Below are positions 1-7,985 of a DNA stretch of 20,522 bases, in pieces (position 1 is the first letter of the stretch; each line of letters begins with the position of its first letter). Location: positions 1 to 20,522 of the forward strand of contig JAGMES010000075.1 of the NCBI GenBank assembly GCA_023128035.1, in the 5' to 3' direction. Source of the DNA: Halanaerobiales bacterium. Lineage in GTDB: Bacteria > Bacillota_F > Halanaerobiia > DY22613. A program made the translations under genes and the position numbers. The notes beneath the pieces are model-generated. The model saw only the letters and a program-made list of their open reading frames with translations. It was not told where the DNA came from and made no database searches.

Positions 1-24
1 TATATATACTATGTGAGTGTGACT

Positions 25-47
25 AAAATACTTTTTGTGGACGAATC
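25..47. repeat. Copy 1 of a 23-bp direct repeat (other copy 1139-1161)
   Basis: AAAATACTTTTTGTGG, then one variable base, then CGAATC. The same 23 bases recur at 1139-1161 with a single mismatch (A41 versus T1155). The two copies bracket the lipoprotein gene. In the second copy the repeat is the 3' end of a larger hairpin-bearing intergenic element; the window starts too close to this copy to show whether the rest is present here. Confidence 0.6.
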
Positions 48-57
48 ATGGCATAAT

Positions 58-89
58 AAAAATAAAGGCTAAAATTAGCCTTTATTTTT
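58..89 (-). terminator. Rho-independent terminator of the lipoprotein gene
   Basis: A perfect inverted repeat with a GGCTAA/TTAGCC core and flanking A and T runs. Read on the minus strand it ends in a U-rich tract. The stop codon of the minus-strand lipoprotein gene (82-84) lies inside the stem. The symmetry means it could also stop transcription arriving from the left on the plus strand. Confidence 0.75.
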
Positions 90-1011
90 TTGATAATTTT
101 TCTTTTATTGATGTAACGTTTTTAATAACAACACCTGCTTTAACTTTTATTATGCTAATATCTTTGAGAGAGATTGCACTTTCAAGATCAGAAATTGAGG
201 ATTTTAATTTAGTAGCGTCTTCTTTAGATTTTTCTTCTATCAACTTGAACACTATAGTTTCTTCATGATTTTTGATAGCGCTAAAGTTTTCATTCACCTT
301 GTTATATTCATTGATGGCACTATCTATGATGATTTGTCGAACATGATATTTTATATCATATATAGAAGGTGGAGTTTCACTTTTAAAACCTTTAGTGAAT
401 AGAGAAATATATGAAGTTAACCTATTAGCGGTTACAAGAGTTTCTAAGTAGTTATATTTAGAAGAGGATATTGTTAAATTATTCAAATTGTTTTTAAATC
501 CAGTCAATTCTTTAGGAAAACTTTTTGCTTCTAAAAGTATTGATTCTAAATCATTCCATTTATCATGTAAACTATTTATTTCTGTATTAATCTCATGCCA
601 TATAAAAATTATGTCGTCAGGAATCGTTATTTTCTTTTCTTCATCCCCTTCTTCCTGAGGTTTTTCTTTCTTTAAAATTTCTGATAGAAGTATATCATTA
701 GTGGTTATAGGCTTAGGTTTAAATTCCTCTTCCTTTTTTTCTGTTCCATCTTCTTTAGCAGTTAAGATTTCCTTCTGTTCTTTTTCTTCAAGTTTTTTTT
801 CTTTTATTTGTTTTTCGTAATATGGTACTAAATCAACCTGGTTCATTATTTTTAGAATAGTAGATTCCATTTCTTCTATTTCTGGAGGTATTGGTTTGGG
901 GCTATTTTCAGATTTTGGGCTTGACTGTTCAGATTTTGATGTACAGGAAGAGATAATAAACAAAGTACAAAATATCATTAATAATATTATAGTAAATTTA
1001 TATTTTCTCAT
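82..1011 (-). CDS. Putative lipoprotein of unknown function
   Basis: A 309-residue protein with a lipoprotein signal peptide: Lys/Arg-containing n-region (MRKYKF), hydrophobic stretch at about 7-20, and lipobox ISSC with C23 as the expected lipidated residue. It is therefore probably anchored to the outer face of the cytoplasmic membrane. Residues about 25-45 are a Ser/Pro/Lys linker and about 65-125 are very rich in Lys and Glu. The rest (about 130-309) is predicted mostly helical with heptad-like hydrophobic spacing. I recognise no enzymatic motif and no named family. The start is supported by GAGGTG a few bases upstream of the ATG. It is transcribed alone, divergently from the peptidase gene, and ends in its own terminator. 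Being a lipoprotein is well supported; the role is unknown. Confidence 0.85.
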   Translation of the reverse strand: MRKYKFTIILLMIFCTLFIISSCTSKSEQSSPKSENSPKPIPPEIEEMESTILKIMNQVDLVPYYEKQIKEKKLEEKEQKEILTAKEDGTEKKEEEFKPKPITTNDILLSEILKKEKPQEEGDEEKKITIPDDIIFIWHEINTEINSLHDKWNDLESILLEAKSFPKELTGFKNNLNNLTISSSKYNYLETLVTANRLTSYISLFTKGFKSETPPSIYDIKYHVRQIIIDSAINEYNKVNENFSAIKNHEETIVFKLIEEKSKEDATKLKSSISDLESAISLKDISIIKVKAGVVIKNVTSIKEKLSKK

Positions 1012-1082
1012 ATCATCACCTCTAAACTATTATGTTCATTGTTAAAATAAACAATACTTATGGCTAGAGAAAAATTTCTTAT

Positions 1083-1161
1083 AGTTTCGTTCGCAGGAAA
1101 AGCTTTTTCGCTGGAGAAGTATTTTAATGATTAGCCCAAAAATACTTTTTGTGGTCGAATC
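1083..1161. repeat. Intergenic hairpin element with copy 2 of the 23-bp repeat
   Basis: This sits between the divergent lipoprotein and C39-peptidase genes. It contains a palindromic AAAAGCTTTT core flanked by CAG and CTG (about 1095-1112). It also has a 9-bp inverted repeat, AAGTATTTT (1116-1124) with AAAATACTT (1139-1147), separated by 14 bases and followed by T-rich sequence. The last 23 bases repeat positions 25-47 with one mismatch. It may be a dispersed intergenic repeat or a regulatory leader; the sequence does not decide between these. Confidence 0.4.
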
Positions 1162-1190
1162 TTTTATTAATATGAATGGAAGATGGTGAA

Positions 1191-2168
1191 ATGATGATAA
1201 TTGCTCAACAGATTGAAAAATTTGAAAAGACAAAATTGTTTTGTGGTCAAATCTGTCTTCAAGATGACGAATTTTCTGGATTTGTTCTCACTAAACCAAT
1301 GGAAGTAGAGCCTTATGATGAATTGGTCGTATCTTGGAATGGAATTACCCCAGGAACTAGTGTTTTTAAAATAGAAGCACAAATTAGTATAAATGGCCAG
1401 TGGTCTAATTTTTACCCCATAGCTCTATGGAATCAGTTTACTACTGGAGGAAGTTTTAGTAAAGAGGATGAGCTTGCTAAAACTTTAATTGATCTGATAA
1501 AGGTGAAGAAACCTAATTTAGCTGATGCTTATCGGATTCGGGCCTGGATTAGAAGGACTGATTTTAGTCAGATGCCTCGTTTAACTGGATTATTTGCTTC
1601 AACTCGTAATTCAGGAGAATTTCAACTTACTTTAAGTAAGGAGATTCCTCCTGTTGAGTTAGATGTACCCTGTCGTTCACAGATGATTCATCATAAATCA
1701 TGTGCAAATCTCATCTGTTCACCGACAAGTTGCGGAATGGTTTTAGGCTATTATGGAATTTATGTGCCTACAGATCAAATGATCTGGAAAGTTTATGATA
1801 AAACAATTGGAATCTTTGGAAACTGGCCATTTAATACAGCAGCGTTAGCTCCATATGGGTTTGAAGCGAAAGTGGAGTTTATAGAAGATTTATTTGAAGC
1901 TTTGCAAGAGATTCAAGAAGGTCGTCCGATCATCACTGGAATTCGTTACAAAGAAGGTGAATTAGAGAATGCGGCTATTCCCAAAACAGATGGACATATC
2001 ATAACATTAGTTGGATATAACGATGGTTATGTAATTGTAAATGATTCGGCTGCGTCTTCTAATGCTGAAGTACGGAGGAGATATTGTGTTGACCAATTTT
2101 TAAAAGTCTGTGGTGGTGTATTTTATAAGATACGTCAATCAGAAGGAATTAAGGAGGAAAAGTTTTGA
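1191..2168 (+). CDS. C39-like (papain-fold) cysteine peptidase family protein
   Basis: About 325 residues; numbering here counts from the alternative ATG at 1176. The C-terminal half is a Peptidase_C39_2-type domain. Q169 fits the oxyanion position, CSPTSCGMVLGYYG places the nucleophile at C181, DGHIITLVGY supplies H274, and VIVNDS supplies N289/D290. All expected catalytic positions are present. The N-terminal 160 residues are beta-rich and resemble nothing I can name. No signal peptide is visible, so the protein looks cytoplasmic or is exported by an unseen route. I prefer the ATG at 1191 because GGAAG and GGTGA (1178-1189) lie before it, while 1176 has no ribosome site. Its TGA overlaps the TTG start of the next gene, so the two are translationally coupled. 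The family includes bacteriocin-leader peptidases and many uncharacterised hydrolases; no ABC transporter is attached, so a leader-peptidase role is not indicated. Confidence 0.8.
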   Translation: MMIIAQQIEKFEKTKLFCGQICLQDDEFSGFVLTKPMEVEPYDELVVSWNGITPGTSVFKIEAQISINGQWSNFYPIALWNQFTTGGSFSKEDELAKTLIDLIKVKKPNLADAYRIRAWIRRTDFSQMPRLTGLFASTRNSGEFQLTLSKEIPPVELDVPCRSQMIHHKSCANLICSPTSCGMVLGYYGIYVPTDQMIWKVYDKTIGIFGNWPFNTAALAPYGFEAKVEFIEDLFEALQEIQEGRPIITGIRYKEGELENAAIPKTDGHIITLVGYNDGYVIVNDSAASSNAEVRRRYCVDQFLKVCGGVFYKIRQSEGIKEEKF

Positions 2169-4168
2169 GAAAACATATTCCTAAATTAGTAATTCTTTTT
2201 TGTTGTCTAATTGCATTGATTGTACTTATAAATAGTAACCAGATTGTTTTTTCAGATTTTAAAGAAACTGAATCTTCTCAAGTTGAATCAGAATATGATC
2301 TGGTAGTTTATGGTGGTGATCCAGAAGGGGTAGTAGCAGCAATTGCAGGGGCTCGTAATGGTTTGAAAACTTTATTGGTTATGGAAGAAGATGGCCCAGG
2401 AGGTTTAATGGTTTATGGAGCATTAAATTTTCTAGATTTAAATTATGATGAAAGAGGAAAAGTGATCAATAAAGGAATTTTTAAAGAATGGCACCAATTG
2501 GCTGGCGGCGAAGTAATTGTTGATACAGAAGAAGCTAGAAAAGCATTTATGAAGCTTTTATTGGTAGAAGAAAATTTAACTATCGTGCCTTTGACTAGCA
2601 TACAGGAAGTTCAAATCAGCGAAGATCAACAAAAGATTAGTAGTTTGATCTTTGAAACTACTGGTATTTCTCGAACTCATGATGTTGAGCTGATGAATAA
2701 AGTAAAAACTGATGTACATCCAGATTGGGCAAGTGCTGTTAAAAAAGATGATCTTAAAGCCACTTTAGTTAAGATAAAGCCAGATACGGTTTGGATAGTA
2801 GAAGGTAAACGTTATATTGATGCCAGTCAGGATGCTGATTTAGCAGCCTTGGCTGATGTACTTTACTTTACTGGTGGTGCTGATGTGGGGTTGCCTGATC
2901 GTAAAATGGCGGTAACTCTAGTCTTTCGCTTAAAAAATGTTAATTGGAAAGATTTACAGAAGGATATTAAATCCCAAAAATGGGGTTATTCTAAGATGAA
3001 CTCAACTTCTGCTTGGGGATTAGGCAAGATAGGTCAAAAATACGAGCCAGTTGACCCTAGTACTCGTCTTCGAGGGTTAAATATTGCGAAACAAGATGAT
3101 GGTACAGTCTTTATTAATGCGTTACAAATTTTTAATTTAGATTTTAATGATTCAGATTCTCTAGCAAAAGGGATGGAGCAAGGGAAAAAAGAGGCAGAAT
3201 ATGTTGTGGAATACTTAACCAAAGAACTTTCTGGATTTGAGAATGCAGAATTGATGGAATTTCCGTCACAATTATATGTTCGTGAGAGTCGTCATATTTT
3301 AACTCTTTATCAGTTAGATATTCTTGATTTGGTTGAAAATGTAGATTTTGACGATAAAATTGCTGTAGCTTCTTATCCAGTAGATTATCAAGCAACATCA
3401 CCAGTAGATCCCGGATTTGTGATTTTTGATCCAGGGGTGTATAGTATCCCATTTCGCTCTTTAGTGCCTAGATTTAAGAAAAATATTTTGGTGGTTGGTC
3501 GTTCTGGAGGTTATGGTTCTCTAGCTGCTGGGAGCGCTCGAGTAATTCCTACAGGGATGGCAACAGCGGAAGCGGCAGGTACTGCTGCTGCACTATCAAT
3601 AGAAGAAGGAGTAGACTTTCATAAGTTTGCTATGGATTCAAACCTGATTGATTCACTACAGACACAGCTTTTCAATCAGGGAGTAGACTTACGACAGCTA
3701 AATGAAATCAATGAAGTGGTTCAGGATCTTGATTATCACAAATTTAAGGAACTTTTTAGTTGGGGAATGATTGTAGCGGGCTATGATAATGATCTTAAAT
3801 TAGATAAGAATGTTACAGAAAGGGAATTTTCTTTTCTTTTAATGAAAGGAATGCGTTTGCGGCAGGCTGACAATTATGATGAGTATCTGGCTGGTGGACT
3901 TTATTCTTTGAGTTCTAACAAAACTTTAAAACGTGACAAAGCATGTGAAATATTATTAGCTGCTGGTGGATATTGGTTAGCTAAGGTAGAAAATGTTTAT
4001 TTGACAGCTCTGGAGGATGGTTTTATTCCATTAGATCTTAAAGAGAATTTTAAAACTAATTGTTTATTAACCAGACGAGATATGTATAAACTCATTATTA
4101 GTTTTTTAAAACGATATTCTGTTCCAGAGGATTTGTTAGAATTACGTACTCGTTCTTTTGGAGAATAA
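2165..4168 (+). CDS. Exported FAD-dependent oxidoreductase with C-terminal SLH-like repeats
   Basis: 667 residues. Residues 1-30 hold a Lys/Arg start and a hydrophobic segment (8-25), a Sec-type signal or anchor without a twin-arginine motif. The FAD_oxidored family is shown by the dinucleotide-binding segment YDLVVYGGDPEGVVAAIAG (44-62), the YVRESRHI motif (371-378), and the FAD-binding tail GRSGGYGSLAAGSARVIPTG through EAAGTAAAL (445-477). Residues about 515-655 form three degenerate repeats with the S-layer homology pattern: GMIVAGYDN with VTEREF, AGGLYSLSS with LKRDKA, and DGFIPLDL with LTRRDM. This suggests attachment to the cell wall. The TTG start is well supported: AAGGAGG at 2151-2157 is 7 bases upstream, and TTG overlaps the previous TGA. 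The substrate is unknown. Alternatively the N-terminal helix simply anchors the protein in the membrane. Confidence 0.82.
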   Translation: MRKHIPKLVILFCCLIALIVLINSNQIVFSDFKETESSQVESEYDLVVYGGDPEGVVAAIAGARNGLKTLLVMEEDGPGGLMVYGALNFLDLNYDERGKVINKGIFKEWHQLAGGEVIVDTEEARKAFMKLLLVEENLTIVPLTSIQEVQISEDQQKISSLIFETTGISRTHDVELMNKVKTDVHPDWASAVKKDDLKATLVKIKPDTVWIVEGKRYIDASQDADLAALADVLYFTGGADVGLPDRKMAVTLVFRLKNVNWKDLQKDIKSQKWGYSKMNSTSAWGLGKIGQKYEPVDPSTRLRGLNIAKQDDGTVFINALQIFNLDFNDSDSLAKGMEQGKKEAEYVVEYLTKELSGFENAELMEFPSQLYVRESRHILTLYQLDILDLVENVDFDDKIAVASYPVDYQATSPVDPGFVIFDPGVYSIPFRSLVPRFKKNILVVGRSGGYGSLAAGSARVIPTGMATAEAAGTAAALSIEEGVDFHKFAMDSNLIDSLQTQLFNQGVDLRQLNEINEVVQDLDYHKFKELFSWGMIVAGYDNDLKLDKNVTEREFSFLLMKGMRLRQADNYDEYLAGGLYSLSSNKTLKRDKACEILLAAGGYWLAKVENVYLTALEDGFIPLDLKENFKTNCLLTRRDMYKLIISFLKRYSVPEDLLELRTRSFGE

Positions 4169-4173
4169 ATCTT

Positions 4174-4219
4174 AAAAAACGATCTCTTTTATTAGAGATC
4201 GTTTAAGAACTTTGTTTTT
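4174..4219 (+). terminator. Terminator after the oxidoreductase gene
   Basis: An 11-bp perfect stem (AAACGATCTCT 4177-4187 with AGAGATCGTTT 4194-4204) and a 6-base loop, followed after a few bases by a T-rich run. The run is offset from the stem, so some read-through into the MoxR operon is possible. Confidence 0.6.
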
Positions 4220-4234
4220 ACAGGAGGAGAAGTT

Positions 4235-5185
4235 ATGAAAAATGCAAGTTTGGATAAAATTAGAGAAAATATTCAAAAAGTGATCATCGGCAAGGAAAAA
4301 GTAATTGACTTACTTATGACTGCCCTTCTAGCAGAAGGTCATGTGCTCTTAGATGATGTCCCAGGTTTAGGAAAAACAGTAATGGCAAAAACAATTTCAA
4401 AATCGCTAGATTGTTCCTTTAATAGAATTCAATTCACACCAGATTTGCAGCCAGCAGATATTACTGGAATGAATTATTATAATCAAAAAAGTGGTGAATT
4501 TGTTTTTAAAGCAGGGCCAATTATGTCAAATATCGTCTTAGCTGATGAGATTAATCGGGCTATACCCAGAACACAATCTTCTCTTTTAGAAGCGATGGAG
4601 GAACGTCAAGTGACTGTGGATGGTGTAACTTATCATTTAAGTGAGCCATTTATGGTTATTGCTACTCAGAATCCAGTAGAATTAGCAGGGACGTTTCCAT
4701 TACCAGAAGCTCAGTTGGATCGTTTTCTGTTAAGGATTGAGATGGGTTATCCTAAGTTAGATGAAGAGGTTGAAATACTACGCCGATTTAAGTTAAATAA
4801 TCCACTGAACGATCTTAAACCAGTAATGAATTCAACAGAGATTTATAATTTGCGTCAGCAAGTAAAAAATATTTTCGTGGAAGACGAATTATTGGTGTAT
4901 ATCGGTAAATTAGTACAAGCCACTCGTGATCATAAGAGTGTTCGTTTGGGAGTGAGCCCAAGAGGGGCGTTAGCTCTTTTAAAAGCTAGTTCTGCTTATG
5001 CGCTTATCTTAGAGCGAGAATATGTTTTACCAGATGATATTAAATATATATTTCCTTTTGTAGCTAAACATCGGATGATTTTAACTGACGAGGCAGATTT
5101 GAGAGGAATTCAAAAAAATGAAATCTTAGAGGAAATTTTGCAAGAGATTCAGGTTCCTGTGGAGGAGGTTTCAGTACATGTTTAA
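4235..5185 (+). CDS. MoxR-family AAA+ ATPase
   Basis: A 316-residue AAA+ ATPase of the MoxR type, likely a chaperone that remodels or activates partner proteins encoded beside it. Walker A is DVPGLGKT (41-48), Walker B is VLADE (101-105), sensor 1 is ATQNP (143-147), an arginine-finger candidate lies in LDRF (R163), and sensor 2 is SPRGALALLK (R243). A C-terminal helical lid follows. All ATPase residues are present and the length is normal. The ATG follows AGGAGGAG (about 4222-4229). Its 3' end overlaps the DUF58 gene by 8 bases, in the usual MoxR-DUF58-membrane protein order. The family is certain; the actual client is not known from sequence, although the DUF58 partner is the usual candidate. 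Confidence 0.93.
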   Translation: MKNASLDKIRENIQKVIIGKEKVIDLLMTALLAEGHVLLDDVPGLGKTVMAKTISKSLDCSFNRIQFTPDLQPADITGMNYYNQKSGEFVFKAGPIMSNIVLADEINRAIPRTQSSLLEAMEERQVTVDGVTYHLSEPFMVIATQNPVELAGTFPLPEAQLDRFLLRIEMGYPKLDEEVEILRRFKLNNPLNDLKPVMNSTEIYNLRQQVKNIFVEDELLVYIGKLVQATRDHKSVRLGVSPRGALALLKASSAYALILEREYVLPDDIKYIFPFVAKHRMILTDEADLRGIQKNEILEEILQEIQVPVEEVSVHV

Positions 5186-6428
5186 AAAAGACAGGCTTTC
5201 ACTATTGCTTCTTTTATTGGTGATTGCCATCTTTAAGCAGAATCTTTTGCTTGTCTTTGGGGTTATGTTAGTTATAGCTATTATATTTATAATAGGGATT
5301 TGGAACCGTTTCTGTTTTGCTAAATTAAAAATTCAACGCCGGTTAACAAAAGAGAATATTTTTGTTGGTGAACAATCTCAATATGTAGTAGAGGTTGAAA
5401 ATCGTAAACTCTTACCTTTACTTATGCTACAGATAAACGATAATGTAACTAGAGGTGTGAATTTTTCCAAACCGGAGATGTTAGCCAGCCAACCTGGTAG
5501 TCCGTATAATATTTTCTCAGATGTCTATAGTTTAAAATGGTATGAGAAGGTGACAAGAAAATATACAGTTATTCCTGAACGGCGGGGATATTTTACTTTT
5601 GGTAAAGGTTCTTTAAGTGCTACTGATCTCTTTGGTTTGTTTACTCAAACTTTGGAAACTAAGGATAGAGTTTTTCTTTTGGTCTATCCGAGGATTCTTC
5701 CCATTGAAAAATTTGGGTTGCCTATTGAAAATCCGTTTGGGCGACAACAGATGAATCAATGGATTTTTGAAGATCCAGCAAATCAAGTTGGAATTAGACC
5801 ATATCAACAAGGGGACAAGTTTAGTCAAATTAATTGGAAAGCTACAGCTAGACATCAGAATTTTCAAGTTAATGTCATAAAGCCTACCATGGATGTCAAA
5901 TTAAATATAATATTAAATACTAGGTTAATGAACCAACTATGGGAAGGCTATAGTCAGAATGTTTTTGAAGTAGCTGTAATGTGTGCAGCTTCGGTGGCGG
6001 ATTATGGTTTACGCAAACATTATCAGGTTGGATTATTGACCAATGGAATAATTTATGAAAGAGCGGATTTTGTCAAAATATTGCCTGGGAAATTGTCAAC
6101 TCAACGGGAAAAAATATTAAGGGCACTAGCAATGATTGAACCTTATCATCATAAAGATATTGATCAAATGATTTATCGAGAGTTTGTGCAGAAGAATTTT
6201 GAAGTTGGAACTACAGTTGTTTTTATTACTGCAATTATGAATCAAAAATTAGTAGATGCGATGCGGGTTCTTAAAGTGCGTGGTTTTTCACCTACTATTA
6301 TCAAGCTTGGAGAGATGGAGGAGAATTTTTTTGAACAATTAACAGGTATGCCAGTTTATTTGGTAAATGAGGAGCGATTGTGGAATGAGATTAAAGGTAT
6401 CGAATTTGTTCGAAAATCTGTTGGTTAG
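5178..6428 (+). CDS. DUF58 domain membrane protein
   Basis: 416 residues. Two adjacent hydrophobic segments at about 8-20 and 22-41 anchor it in the membrane. A beta-rich region follows, with RRGYFTFGKGSLSATDLFGLF (135-155) typical of the family. The DUF58 signature is GIRPYQQGDKFSQINWKATA (205-224), continuing into an integrin/VWA-like C-terminal region. DUF58 proteins are nearly always encoded beside MoxR ATPases and are thought to be remodelled by them; a role in envelope stress or cell-wall processes is often proposed but not shown here. GGAGGAGG at 5161-5168, inside the end of the MoxR gene, sits 9 bases before the ATG, so the start is well supported. The end overlaps the next gene, indicating a tight operon. 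Confidence 0.9.
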   Translation: MFKKDRLSLLLLLLVIAIFKQNLLLVFGVMLVIAIIFIIGIWNRFCFAKLKIQRRLTKENIFVGEQSQYVVEVENRKLLPLLMLQINDNVTRGVNFSKPEMLASQPGSPYNIFSDVYSLKWYEKVTRKYTVIPERRGYFTFGKGSLSATDLFGLFTQTLETKDRVFLLVYPRILPIEKFGLPIENPFGRQQMNQWIFEDPANQVGIRPYQQGDKFSQINWKATARHQNFQVNVIKPTMDVKLNIILNTRLMNQLWEGYSQNVFEVAVMCAASVADYGLRKHYQVGLLTNGIIYERADFVKILPGKLSTQREKILRALAMIEPYHHKDIDQMIYREFVQKNFEVGTTVVFITAIMNQKLVDAMRVLKVRGFSPTIIKLGEMEENFFEQLTGMPVYLVNEERLWNEIKGIEFVRKSVG

Positions 6429-7755
6429 AATTTTATTTTCTACGTTTTATATAATAATTATTTTCCCCTTGCTTAAATTCTTTTTTGAACTATGTATAGA
6501 AACTAAACTAACAGAAGGATTAATCTGGTTTTTTGGAGCAGCCATATTTCTTGGAAGTTGTATTATGTCAATGAAGGAGAAAATATCACACAGAATTTTA
6601 GCTAAAGTTACAATTTTCCTATTTTTTATTGGAGTTAGTTTACTTTTAACCTATTTTATGAGAATATCTCCTGTTTTTAACGCTAATTTAATATTAAATT
6701 CTTTTCAGATGGGGTTTATTATGATCCTGGGCTGTTTGCTTTTTGGAAATAGGTATGAAAGATTAGTAGTAAAAGAAGTTTATTTTATGAGGGATTTTAG
6801 TATCGGTATTTTTATACTTTTATTGCAAATTGCTTTAAAGGATTTGATTTCAATATCAATAACTGTACCGCAGATTCTCATTTTTTTCATAGTAGGGTCA
6901 GCATTGGGCATTTATCTAAAATATGCAGATATTAAGGGTGGAACAGGTGAACAACGTTTATGGTTAGTAGTGATGATATCAGTGGTAGGATTTATTTCTG
7001 TAGCTGCAAGCTTTTTTACTTTTGGTATATCGCTTGATACTCTAAATAACTTAATTACACCGTTAATTTGGGTTGCGGATATTGTACGGAAATTATTTTT
7101 CAAAATTTTGTTATATATAGTTATGGTTCTTGGCCCTGTACTGGAATTAGTTATAAATTTTCTTAGAGGATTACTTAAACCATCAGATGAAGGTCTAACT
7201 GGGCAAAATATGATTGAAGGTGCTAGGGAAGGGTTAAGTGATTTATCAACATCATATCTTCCACCAAACTTGAACTGGTTATTTCGGATTATAATTTTTG
7301 CTATAGTGTTTTTAATTTTGATCTATGTAATCAAGAAATTTAACTCTTCTCGTAATCAAGAAACCGGGTATGAAGAAATACGGGAATCAATATATGACCC
7401 TACAGATTTGAAAAATGATTTTTTAAATTTTATTCAATCTATTACTAACAAATTTCGGAAAGATAAATCGATTGAGGTATCTATTTATGATGGTAGTAGC
7501 TATGTTTTGAAGATTCGTGAAATTTATTATTTATTTTTGAAAGAATTCCATCAAAAAATTCCTTTTCGAAAAAACTATTCACCTGAAGAGTACAGAAAAG
7601 AGGTAGTAGAGAATAGCAATGATTATCAGGAAGAACTTCGGACATTAACCAAAGTTTATGAAATTGCACGTTATTCTACTAAAGGAGATGAAGAAAGTTT
7701 TATCAAAATAGAGGAAGCATATAAACAAATTAGTGATTTACATCGACTTCGATGA
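6385..7755 (+). CDS. Multi-pass membrane protein with C-terminal DUF4129 domain
   Basis: About 456 residues with eight or nine predicted membrane helices across the first 330 residues (the last is LFRIIIFAIVFLILIYVIKKF). A cytosolic tail follows with the DUF4129 pattern: IREIYYLFLKEF, then SPEEYRKEV, then LTKVYEIARYST. In related operons this domain is usually the tail of a transmembrane transglutaminase-like protease (DUF3488-TGase-DUF4129). Here no transglutaminase core (Cys-His-Asp) is visible between the helices and the tail, so this is a TGase-less version. I place the start at 6385 because GAGGAG (6369-6374) is 10 bases upstream; the in-frame ATG at 6367 has no ribosome site. Either start lies inside the DUF58 gene, so translation is coupled. 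It probably acts as a membrane partner of the MoxR/DUF58 pair; its biochemical role is unknown. Confidence 0.82.
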   Translation: MRLKVSNLFENLLVRILFSTFYIIIIFPLLKFFFELCIETKLTEGLIWFFGAAIFLGSCIMSMKEKISHRILAKVTIFLFFIGVSLLLTYFMRISPVFNANLILNSFQMGFIMILGCLLFGNRYERLVVKEVYFMRDFSIGIFILLLQIALKDLISISITVPQILIFFIVGSALGIYLKYADIKGGTGEQRLWLVVMISVVGFISVAASFFTFGISLDTLNNLITPLIWVADIVRKLFFKILLYIVMVLGPVLELVINFLRGLLKPSDEGLTGQNMIEGAREGLSDLSTSYLPPNLNWLFRIIIFAIVFLILIYVIKKFNSSRNQETGYEEIRESIYDPTDLKNDFLNFIQSITNKFRKDKSIEVSIYDGSSYVLKIREIYYLFLKEFHQKIPFRKNYSPEEYRKEVVENSNDYQEELRTLTKVYEIARYSTKGDEESFIKIEEAYKQISDLHRLR

Positions 7756-7766
7756 AAGAAGAATGA

Positions 7767-7800
7767 AAAAATGATCTCGAAAATGGAGATCATTTTTATT
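7767..7800 (+). terminator. Terminator of the MoxR-DUF58-DUF4129 operon
   Basis: A 12-bp stem, AAAAATGATCTC (7767-7778) with GAGATCATTTTT (7786-7797) and a 7-base loop, running into T-rich sequence 11 bases after the stop codon. Confidence 0.8.
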
Positions 7801-7901
7801 TGCTTAAATATAGAGATAATTTGAGTTAATAGCCTTTAAACTATTTGTACGATGTTTAAAAGAAAATTTTGAGCAATAATAAAACTTGTATAAGCCAGAT
7901 T

Positions 7902-7929
7902 TTGGTGATACAATATCAGAGGTTATAAT
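7902..7929 (+). promoter_or_regulatory. Probable sigma-A promoter for the GGDEF/HD-GYP receptor gene
   Basis: A full-consensus TATAAT at 7924-7929, preceded by a weak -35 (TTGGTG, 7902-7907) at 16-base spacing, about 57 bases upstream of the start codon. The intergenic stretch 7801-7985 holds nothing else I can name. Confidence 0.45.
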
Positions 7930-7985
7930 TGTATTATAGTAAAAAGGTATTTATTTAAAACGGTAAAACATTGAAGGAGAATTTT

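Noticed and set aside
1148..1161. Spo0A box (TGNCGAA) in the 23-bp repeat
   Set aside because: Both copies read GG(T/A)CGAA, one base off the core in the conserved first position; similarity noted but not enough to call a site.
3144..3452. A 102-codon minus-strand frame within the FAD oxidoreductase gene
   Set aside because: It lies wholly inside a well-supported gene on the other strand, has no ribosome site, and the translation has no recognisable domain.
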